Source: Adiantum capillus-veneris (lineage: Eukaryota > Streptophyta > Polypodiopsida > Polypodiales > Pteridaceae). Taken from it: a stretch of DNA of 64,000 nucleotides. Shown here piece after piece: positions 55,738 through 64,000 of this stretch. The stretch is taken from assembly GCA_014529385.2 (NCBI GenBank), contig CM043957.1:87208381-87272380 (forward strand), written 5' to 3'. Position 1 is the stretch's first letter; each line of letters begins with the position of its first letter. Both the position numbers and the translations under genes were made by a program. The notes beneath the pieces are model-generated. The model was not told where the DNA came from, did not search any database, and saw only the letters and a program-made list of their open reading frames with translations.

Positions 55738-58724
55738 TCAATGCTGTGTAGCCCCTCTCCTCAATCGTGGCCGTTTGGATCTCTGTAGCTCCAGTGCTTG
55801 GTCGATGAGAGTGCTGGTAGTGGTCGAATGAGTGTGGGCCGAGCTCTGCAGTGATGGCTGCTCCTCTGGCTCTCCCATATCTAGTGAAAAGAAATCTGTA
55901 AGCTGTCTTTGGGACTGTCTCTCTCTATCTCTCCCCAGTGAAGTGTCTCTATATCTGTGTAACTCAAGTAGATATAGCCCAAGACATCTCTGATCCTCAT
56001 TACTCATGACCCTAGAGAATGGACCGAAACCCTCTCTAAATAAGCAGTGGAAATGGCCCCGTATCTCATAGTACACTGTGCAATGACATATGTAATGTAG
56101 CTCTGTCTCTAGCTCTAGCTGGCATAAGCGGCATATCGTGACTTCTGATGGTATCCCTTTGAATCTACCAGTCTCAATCTCCAGTTGATGTGAAGATGTG
56201 CGTATCTGACCAATGGCACACCGCAAACGATGAGACATATGTGTGTCCATGTAGCTGGGTCGAATCACATCTCCTGTGAGGTGGAGAAGATGCTCTATAG
56301 AAAGCCATCTTCGTGCCCAACTCCTGTGGCGGCTCTATCCATGTCTCTTGGTATCCAGCTGGATCAGGTCCTGACAAAAGAGTCTAGTAATCTCCACCTG
56401 TGTAAGAGACATCTAGGGTGCCTGAAGAGAGTACTGGAAAGGGGGCAGCCTGTCCATGGTGAAGCCATGCGTCTAAAACCATGATGTCATCTGTGCATAC
56501 CAGCATGAAGTGTCCCCCTCAAGAGCTAACTGTCTGGAAGACTCAAGGGCCAGTGTAGCATATTTGTCTCTAGTAGTATCCCACAAGCTGTGCACAAAGG
56601 AGATTGATCTAGTAAGCGCCTCAATCTCCATAGGAGGGACAACTAGCTCTGCTCGAATGATAGCGTGGGGTACGGAGGCCTTGGATTTGATCAATCTAGA
56701 GATCATAGATACCAAGCGCCTCTCCATACGTCTCCAACCATCCTGGCCTATAGAAGGTCCCCATATATGCACCCCATACATCATAGCTGAGGCTACTAAA
56801 GTATCAAAGAGCCATAACTTTGTTCGAGGTTCCTGGAATTGAACCTGCGAACAAATCCTCTCCAAGCTTCCCAAGGCTGCAAAAGCTCTAGTCAGTCTAG
56901 TCTCTACTGCTCTCCCCAAAGAAAATCTCGGCCCAATGAAGACAACCCCAAAGTAAGTGTATGCATCTGTGTACTCTACAATCTCTGACCATATGTGAAC
57001 AACAATGGGATCCATGTCCTTGCCAACTGGGCACCTCTATCACCCTCTCTGTCAATGTAATCAGACACCTCATCAACATACATACCAAATAGAGTAGGAG
57101 ACAATGGGCAACCCTGTTTCACCCCAATGGTGGAGTGAACTAAATCAGATATCCCCTCCGGATTGCGTACATGTCCCATCATTGATCTGTATAGAGCCAT
57201 AATTCCCCAACTCAATACTATGGGCACCCCCATCTCCCGCAGTCTGCGCATCAATCGAGCTCTCGGTACCATGTCAAATGCTTTGTGGAAATCCACAAAG
57301 CTACAATAAATCAGTCTCCCATGTGACTTGCCATCCTCAATAATGGCTCTGAGTGTCAGAATATGATCAAGAGTGGAGAAACCCCTCCTGAAACCGGCCT
57401 GGCCCTTTCCTTGTACACCCTCACCCTCTGCCCAATTACTCAACTGCTGCTCAAGAATGGATGCATACAACCGTGCCAATGTGTGCCCAACCATAATAGT
57501 GCGGTAATTCCCAGGCTCTGTAGGATCACCTGCTTTGAAGATAGGCTTAATAGTAGACAACCTCCAAGTCTCAGGTAACCCCTCACACATGGCACGATTG
57601 AACAACACTGCAAGAACCTCTACCAGCATATCTCTAGCATGTATAAAGTGCTCTGCTACTAGACCATCATGATCATATGCCCTGCTGGTCCTCATCGTGT
57701 CAATGGATCTCTTTACCATCTCAGTGGTAAGGAAGATGTTGGTAGGTGGGCATGGCTCTGTAGGATCTGGAAGGGGGTCCTGTCAAGAACCGTATATAAC
57801 AATGAGGCATACTGGCCTCACACATCAGGAGAAGTAATCACTGGGGGAGGGAAGTGCTCATGAAAGAACTCTACTCAAGAACAACTGATACAAGTCTCGC
57901 TCCATCTGGGCCAAGTAAGCTCGTTTCTTCCGTCGCACAAGGCGTCGAGAAGCAATCCGAGATTGTTTGTAGTGATGACTCCTAAAAGAAGATCCCTCTG
58001 AAGCTGGGCTCTCATCTCTCTGCACTCCTCATCATACCAACTAGTCTGGTGCAGGCTCCCAGAATTTCGCCTCCGACCCGGCTGAGTGTGTGGGTATGCC
58101 TCTGATGTTGTACCATGCATTGTCTCAGTCAGTAAAGTGGTGCACTCCTCCACTGAGAGGCCAGGACCAGTTGTGCTACTCTCTGTCATGTGAGCATCTG
58201 TCAAGCCCCAACTCACCCACATCCAACTCTCTAAGCATCTCATCTGAAGTGTCGTAGAAGACTGTCTGAGAGTTGCCTGTTTAGGCATTGAAGTCCCGTA
58301 GGAGGATGATATCACCATCCCTAGAAAACTCCCATATATCATCATCTAGTATAGAGAAAGGCGATTGTCCTTTGGATGCAGCATATACTGGCGTACTGGG
58401 GGGGAAGTAACATATGGCAATATATAGAAATCGGCCTGTGTCAGCTCTCAGCCTCACCCACATGTATGATCATCTCTCCGTACAATATGTAGTAGTGGCT
58501 GTAACTCCTCCCTAAATAGCGCTGCAGCCTGCTACTCCTGAACCTCTACTCCCATGCTCAGATCTCGTGACTGTCTTGTGGGCTGTCTCCCATCTGTATC
58601 CCACGACATGTGGCATAAGCTGTCTAGGGGCCTGATGAGTCTCTGAGAAGAAAACAATCTCTGAAACTGTCCTCAAAGGCACCAACGTCCATTCTCATAG
58701 ATCCATTAAAATTCCAAGTAGCCA
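55738..58724 (-). pseudogene. Second LINE ORF2: endonuclease and reverse transcriptase, broken
   Basis: Near 58724 the frame starts MATWNFNGS. The endonuclease parts include YIAICYFPPSTP, ILLRDFNA and YDEECREM; stops break it. Frame 56976-57719 holds the RT start (HDGLVAEHF, AGFRRGFSTLDHIL, FVDFHKAFDMVPRARL, GVKQGCPLSPTLFGMYVDE). A frameshift near 57000 removes the catalytic YADD region. Frame 56473-57015 continues with YTDAYTYFGVVF and FDTLVASAMMYGVHIWGPS. Frame 55738-56268 ends with a Cys/His motif (CRLCQLELETELHYICHC), the C-terminal zinc finger complete in this copy. Confidence 0.9.
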
Positions 58725-58755
58725 TCTTCAGTGTGGTCCCATAGGTCTCACACCG

Positions 58756-59660
58756 TCATGTAGAGCGCCACTCTACAATCGCCACCCGACCGTAGGCCAT
58801 CTTTCCCTTCTTCCTTGCCGTCGTAATCTCTGGCATTACCTCTCTCATATGCGCAAGCTGTGAGAGAGTGAGATCATCACCGAGGAAAATACCTGTCTTC
58901 TTGAGAGTAGGCCTCTTTCTCAAGAATTCCTTCCTTCCCTTCCCTTCCAAGGAGGGGAAGGTTAGTATGAGAGCTCTCCCTTTTGAAGATTCTCCCGGGC
59001 CATCACTCTTCTTGCCCACTCTCCATGCCTTTGTGTGTGAAGGCTTGTCTACCCCCATCATGGACGTGAGGCTTGTGACCTCTTTTTCCACATTGTTAAT
59101 GTCCTTGAGGCCGGTTACCCTCACATGTAGAGCTCGCATCCTCAGCTCCTTTGTTCCTCTTCGAGGGTCATGTTAATAAGAGTGGGTGTACAAGGAGCTT
59201 CCTTACCTTTCCCTTTCTTGGCAACCTCAATCCATTTTTTGGCCGCCTCTACTTTCTTTTGTATTGCGGAGATGACCGCGGCCCATGACTTCTTCTCGTC
59301 ACCTTCCTTGATAACCCGTATTTCTTCTCTCATGGTATTCAATTCTTCCATCATGGATGGCGAACTTGATGGCTGAAGTTCGCCTTCTTCGAGTCGCCCA
59401 CTTTTTACTTGTAGATTTCGGATGATGGAATCTTGGATGACCACTTTCTCTCCAAGCAAAGCGATCCTCCTACGCATGCCATCTCTTTCTTCGGTCCATC
59501 TTTGAAGAATAGTGCTCCTCTCCTTTCTCCACTCTGCCACTTCCTTTCTCCATTCTCTCATTTCCTTCTCTATTGCCGACATCCTCTTCCCTGTCTGCAT
59601 GAAAGAGGCTTTGTGGACGGCCGGCGAGGGATGCGTCTTCTTGCACGTGGGGGAAGCCAT
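58756..59660 (-). pseudogene. Second LINE ORF1, frameshifted
   Basis: The start at 59660 (MASPTCKKTHPS) is chosen because upstream codons are only the CT-repeat translation. Residues 30-100 form a coiled coil (MREWRKEVAEWRKERSTIL). A one-base shift near 59141 moves into a second frame with RALHVRVTGLKDINNVEK and WRVGKK, an RRM-like region as in other LINE ORF1 proteins. Confidence 0.82.
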
Positions 59661-59681
59661 GGCACTTCGCCGATGGTTTCC

Positions 59682-59743
<62 letters not shown>

Positions 59744-59755
59744 CTAAAACAACAA

Positions 59756-60008
59756 AAAAACACAAGAAACCCTAAAAAACAGCAAGAAACGCTTGTGAAA
59801 CCTTAAAAAACAGCAAAATACAGATTTGAAACCCTAAAAATAGCAAAAATAGTGGCAAAACCCTAATAAACAGCAAGAAATGGTGACAAAACCCTAGTAA
59901 ACAGCAAAAAACAGTGACGAAATCCTAAAAAACAGCAAAAAAACAGTTTCGAAACCCTAAAAACAGCCAAAAAACAGTGACGAAACCCTAAAAATAGTGA
60001 GAGACCCA
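59756..60008 (-). repeat. LINE 5' monomers with telomere-like motif
   Basis: Eight imperfect units, each about 30-33 bp, contain AAACCCTAAAAAACAGCAA or a close variant, starting near 59766, 59799, 59828, 59858, 59888, 59920, 59951 and 59983. They lie just upstream of ORF1, where some LINEs carry promoter monomers. AAACCCTA is also the plant telomere unit, but here it is spaced by other sequence. Confidence 0.85.
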
Positions 60009-60010
60009 TA

Positions 60011-60014
<4 letters not shown>

Positions 60015-60068
<54 letters not shown>

Positions 60069-60264
60069 TCCTGAACCAATCAACCTTGGCAATGAATAAC
60101 TGAATGTGTAGTATTATGGAGGCAAGGGATTGCAATTGCATATATACTGACCTCAGTAAATTGCCTTACCTTACTTTGACAAATAAGTAAAATAAATACA
60201 TAAAAGCCAAAATATAGGATGGGATCACATTGGACAATTCACTTGAGATGCCTAAACTCTAACA
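60015..60264 (-). repeat. 5' LTR of the split Copia element, part 2
   Basis: (GA)n to about 60066 and then sequence matching 52967-53160, ending CTAACA (minus-strand start TGTTAGAG). Confidence 0.75.
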
Positions 60265-60269
60265 AAAGT

Positions 60270-61131
60270 ATTGAGTTCGACACATTTTTTTGGGACATAA
60301 GGATACTCATCGAGCTCTTTCTTTTATTCAATAGTTTGATATCGTCTTTTTAGGGGGAAACTTCGAAAAGCTTGGAACCGGCTGTGGACTCGCTAGAGGG
60401 CGGTAGTGTTTAGCTTTCACACGATCTTAAATAAACTTTACGAGACAAAGCAACTTCACGAATAAACTTGCGATTGGAATTTAACGCCTCAAACAAAAAC
60501 ATGGCTTTGCAGCTAGAGTGCTTGGAGACAACGACACCCTATAGGCCCCATAGACTGGTGCCCTTTTTGGTATTTCTTTATTCTTATTGCAAATAAATGA
60601 TCCGTACGCTTTCACCTAACTTTGACCAAGCTGTCTACACCTGTCCATGGCTGTGATTGCAGGTTTTTGACCCAATTTCGGCAGCATAACAACGTCAAAA
60701 CTGCTGTAGGTCAAAAGTACACATCAAGGGGGCTTTCCCTCCCATTCTGGAAGCTTTCCAGTGAGCTGCAAGTCAATTTCAGCATGATGTAATTCCTTGT
60801 TTTGTCAGTGTTAGGTGCCCAAAGCCAGGTATAAGCATCCCAAGGCTTTCCCGAGGCTCTCCTGGTGATTTCTTGCAGTCTAGGTGCAAAACCCCAAACC
60901 TGCAAAAAAACATAGCAGGCTGTAGTTTTCTCTTTTGGATCGTTTCGATCGGAGCGAACACATCTACATGTGTCTCAGGTGCTGCCATATGCAATGGGAC
61001 AGTTCTCCTGTGAATCAAGGAAGTTTTCATGTGAGAAAATTCTCTGTTTTCACAATCCTTCGCGATGGAACTATGCGTACCTGTGGAGGATTAGCAATTA
61101 GCCAATCTGGTTCCTGTACAAAAGGCTCTTG
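60270..61131. other. Unassigned sequence
   Basis: No conserved frame. The stretch 60660-60960 resembles retroelement leader sequence in style, but no primer site or LTR was found. Confidence 0.4.
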
Positions 61132-61262
61132 TGTTGGAATTAGGGTTGCAGAGAAACGCACACAGCTTGGAGAAGACGAAGAAAGCTCAAGGCACACAAT
61201 ACAGAGTGTGTTACTTAGTGTGCAATGGAAAGATAGATAGCCCTAGAGTGATGGTGTATATA
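61132..61262 (-). repeat. 3' LTR remnant
   Basis: This matches 62611-62735 closely (for example GTGCAATGGAAAGATAGATA in both). A short segment, AGATAGCCCTAGAGT, is repeated at 61235 and 61266, and the second copy is inside the gag frame's end. Confidence 0.85.
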
Positions 61263-62283
61263 CAGATAGCCCTAGAGTAAGCACAATCTTTCCAACTCCC
61301 TGAACCGGATAAGAGGCATTGTTGACATCAGCATCACAGTCTCCTTTCACAGAAGACTTAACAATGGTTGCATTTGTAGTGGAACCAACATTTGCAGTGG
61401 AACCACCCTCTTTCTTCTTAGCCTCTTTGGCCTTCAAGTTAGGACACGACTTGATCAAGTGATCATTAGCTTTACAATAATGGCAACGCATCTTCTTTTT
61501 GGCCTTATCACCAGAATTTCCAGACGAATTGCTGCCAGCAGAAGCATTAGGAACATAAGTTTTGCCACTCGCAGCAGAACCATAAGAAGTGGCTGCATTG
61601 TTGTTACCACTCTTTCTTTGAGAAGCAATAAAAGCGTGTTCAACTGCACGCTGTCTAGTCTTGTTTTTACTGGAAAGTGACTCTTGCAACAGCAATGTGC
61701 ATAATGCATCAAACTTGACAACTTCTGGATTTCCTTGGGTCATAAGTGTCCAAGTACTAGCAAAAGTCTGATAAGAATCTGGTAAGGCATCAAGAACAAT
61801 CTGCACAAGGGAACTGTTTGAAATGACTTTACCTGCAGAAATAAGTTGCTCATTGATATCCTTGACACCAGCAAGGAAAGTGTCCATATCATCTTCCTCA
61901 TGCATAATCTTCGACTCCAGCTCTTTATGCAGCAAAGCAATTTTAGCCTCATTGCGACTTGCCAATATATCCCAAGCGTGTTTTGCAGATTTTGCTGAAC
62001 GGATGTGAGGAACAATGGTGCGCTTCACAGACAATGCAATCAATGCATCAGCGTACGCGTCCTTTACAGCTTGTTCTGTCGTAGGCAAAACAACTCTAAT
62101 AGCAGCAATCCTTGCAGCAAGACCTGCAACATCCTCAACTACATCAATACCCTGCACAATATTCCAGATGCCCTTTGACACAAGAACGTGTTGTATCATA
62201 TAAGCCCACATAGGGTAATTGTTCCCATCCAACCTGTCCTCAGCAGCAAACATCTTGAAGACATCTGTGTTATTGTCAGCCAT
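61243..62283 (-). CDS. gag: Copia Gag, open frame
   Basis: An uninterrupted Gag of 346 residues from the ATG at 62283 (MADNNTDVFKMFAAEDRLDG). The upstream in-frame ATG at 62346 gives 21 more residues that are probably leader. It contains the UBN2 capsid region (NNYPMWAYMIQHVLVSKGIW, AKHAWDILASRNEAK, LDALPDSYQTFAS), a Ser/Asn/Gly-rich linker and a zinc knuckle, CHYCKANDHLIKSC. The last about 20 residues are read from the LTR sequence after the deletion. Full-length gag without pol suggests selection for, or recent loss from, an element that is mobilised in trans. Confidence 0.9.
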   Translation of the reverse strand: MADNNTDVFKMFAAEDRLDGNNYPMWAYMIQHVLVSKGIWNIVQGIDVVEDVAGLAARIAAIRVVLPTTEQAVKDAYADALIALSVKRTIVPHIRSAKSAKHAWDILASRNEAKIALLHKELESKIMHEEDDMDTFLAGVKDINEQLISAGKVISNSSLVQIVLDALPDSYQTFASTWTLMTQGNPEVVKFDALCTLLLQESLSSKNKTRQRAVEHAFIASQRKSGNNNAATSYGSAASGKTYVPNASAGSNSSGNSGDKAKKKMRCHYCKANDHLIKSCPNLKAKEAKKKEGGSTANVGSTTNATIVKSSVKGDCDADVNNASYPVQGVGKIVLTLGLSVYTPSL

Positions 62284-62610
62284 GGTAAATGCTGCACCTG
62301 ATGTGAAAACTGCTCGAAAATGGGAGAAACGGAGCGGGAACAACACGTGCTATATAGCACAAACCGTAGAAGACTGTAAGGCATGTGTTATGCAGAAAAC
62401 GGCACTGACAGAAACTCTACACAAAATGACGAAATAGCCTGTGCAGCACTGCCTGTAGTGGAAACGGAGGCCGAAATGAGCCCGAATCCGAAATATTTGT
62501 CGACTTGCGAACGCTCGCCAAAGCTCACTGAAATCGGAAAAAGTAAGCAGGTGTGTGCTGGAGCATCTGGCGACTAAGCCCGGGAGGACGTGACCTGCTC
62601 TGATACCAAT

Positions 62611-62900
62611 TGTCGGGATTAGGGTTGCAGAGGAACGCACACAGCTTGGAGAAGACGAAGGAAGCTCAAGGCATACAATAGAGAGTGTGTTACTTAGTGT
62701 GCAATGGAAAGATAGATAGCCCTAGAGTGATGGGCGTATATACAATGCTCGGGGGAAAAAACCTCCTAAAGAGGGAAAAAATGCCCGGCGGTCCTAGTGT
62801 GTTCACACACATCACTACCACATGTATATGGTAACATCTTGCCTTGGCAAACGGGCATAAAACCACCAGAACTGTACATGGTCATCTAAGAAGCCTAACT
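62611..62900 (-). repeat. 5' LTR, outer end uncertain
   Basis: The first about 125 bp match the remnant at 61132. A TATA-like sequence GTATATAC lies near 62735 (either strand). Beyond about 62740 there is no second copy for comparison. Confidence 0.7.
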
Positions 62901-63999
62901 AGTGGGGCATTACCATATGTGCAAAGGGGAGAGAGAGATGCGCGAGAGAAAATCATCGCGCTACATGAGACAAGAGAAAAGGCAAGCTTTCCATTAAAGC
63001 TGTGATCACCTACACCGACTACTCACACATACACTGTAGTTCACAATGACTCAAAAATCAGCCCTACTCTTCCTTTTGGGCGCCCGTAGCTGGGATGAGA
63101 GTGGCAAATTGCTTTCCTACTGCCATGTGTCCGCTTTACTCCTTTAGGTTTAATTTCCTAGTACCCACCAACTTATAAGTGTCGCATGGGGCCTAAATGA
63201 CTTTGAATTGAGCGTAGATACCCTTTTACTGCTCGGATTTCAGTGCCGACTAGCTCGTCAAACTAATGGCGACTTGGCCTTTACTGCTGCGGGTGAAACT
63301 CTCGATCGTCGGCCTTTTCACATTGGCCATACAATGTCCGATTATTTGCGACTTCAAGAAGAGAGTCCCAAAAATTAAATAAAACTCAAAGAGAGAGAAA
63401 CCGGTTGTTACATCCTCGTGACTTTTCCCATCTCAAGGAGAATGTCTTGACATGGTGGTCCACGCTCTTATTGTGTGGCAGAGCGGGTAAAACTCAAAAA
63501 GAGGTTGGTCTCTTCTATCTGACTGACACCTCAATTTGAAGCAGACGTGTTGACCGCTTGAAACTAGCTACGAGTGAAAGAAGAAGACACCATATCAACT
63601 TACAATTTGAGATATTCGGACATGTTTTTACCAATGGCTTTTTTCAAAAAGGTCTCTTTGAAGGAGTAGTTGGAATGGTATTGTTGTGGCTTACCCATAT
63701 AGGGATATTTTCTCAAAGTTCAAACAACAGTCGTCAAGTATTCACAAATTCATGGAACATGCGATGGATAGTTGCTCATTACGCTCATGGTCATTGATTT
63801 ATGCGATAGATGGGCCAATGAAAAATGCCATAAAGAAAGAGACATTAAAGGATAAAAGGAAATCCAAGAAGAAGATTTCAAGCAAGCAAAGAAAGGGAAA
63901 ACTGAGGCGGAACTTGTTCTAGATTTCATGGGGATGCTTGAGGGTCACTTTGTTCCCAACATTGAGCTCTGCAGGACGTGGGGCAAGGTTATATTCTTT
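62901..63999. other. Unassigned sequence
   Basis: Overlapping plus-strand frames at 63558-63797 and 63686-63922 read FEIFGHVFTNGFFQKGLFEG and YPYRDIFSKFKQQSSSIHKF, followed by a Lys-rich tail. They could be one frameshifted protein, but I recognise no family. The rest shows no feature. Confidence 0.4.
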
Positions 64000-64000
64000 G

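Larger units (their letters stand above)
61132..62900 (-). mobile_element. Gag-only Copia-type element (TR-GAG-like)
   Basis: On the minus strand, the 5' LTR starts at 62611 (plus-strand reading TGTCGGG), adjacent to primer site TTGGTATCAGAGC (62598-62610 complement). An open gag follows, and then the matching end of a 3' LTR (61132-about 61260). Protease, integrase, RT, polypurine tract and the first part of the 3' LTR are missing. The outer end of the 5' LTR is not fixed; I set 62900 as an estimate. Confidence 0.78.

Noticed and set aside
59756-60008. Internal telomere array
   Set aside because: Only one CCCTAAA-like motif per 30 bp unit; true telomere repeats are contiguous.

Overview
This 64 kb window looks like a repeat-dominated stretch of a large land-plant nuclear genome. 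The evidence is plant-type Copia and chromodomain Ty3/gypsy elements, two lineages of LINE, a decayed autonomous Helitron, long (GA/TC)n and (GT/CA)n microsatellites, and two recognisable plant genes: a Nup62/Nsp1-type nucleoporin with spliceosomal introns, and a broken hydroxyproline O-arabinosyltransferase (HPAT). A fern or other non-seed plant would fit this mix, but nothing here proves the clade. I saw no bacterial operons, rRNA, tRNA or CRISPR.

Layout. 1-640 is the 3' end of a Copia element. 3147-4921, 23628-23803 and about 28430-29655 are pieces of one long-period repeat array carrying microsatellites. A stack of nested retrotransposons lies between the pieces. A chromovirus (4922-22271) has a solo LTR of its own family in its 5' leader (5358-6857, target duplication AGTAG). 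Its gag start is split by a Copia element (6933-16200, minus strand, duplication GACAA), which is itself split by an internally deleted sister copy (8852-12680, plus strand, duplication AAAAT). Another LTR with a different primer-binding site follows (22314-23276). A nearly intact LINE (23804-28429) interrupts the repeat array.

30339-31096 is the 3' part of an L1-type LINE and 31380-31792 is the HPAT fragment. From 37678 down to 33671 on the minus strand lies a decayed Helitron Rep/helicase. Immediately downstream on the same strand is a three-exon reading frame ending in a well-preserved GIY-YIG nuclease domain (32257-33544). I regard this neighbourhood as the most interesting feature of the window.

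40064-43932 is a third Copia derivative (duplication AGCTG) that splits a degenerate tandem repeat. 44570-45076 is a triplicated segment just ahead of the nucleoporin gene (exons 1-4, 45122-47485). No later nucleoporin exon was found; the sequence passes into more LTR elements. These are a palindromic pair of LTR copies around a poly(G) tract (48091-50558), a gag-only gypsy-like element (49805-52512) and a gag-only Copia element. The 5' LTR of that Copia element has been split by a second LINE (about 55554-60010), whose 5' region carries telomere-like 30-bp monomers. 61132-62900 is another gag-only element with an open gag frame.

Few of these genes act together. The evident theme is mobilisation in trans: several elements keep LTRs, primer-binding site and gag but have lost integrase and reverse transcriptase. 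Element boundaries come from LTR ends, primer sites, polypurine tracts and target duplications read by eye; percent identities were not computed.
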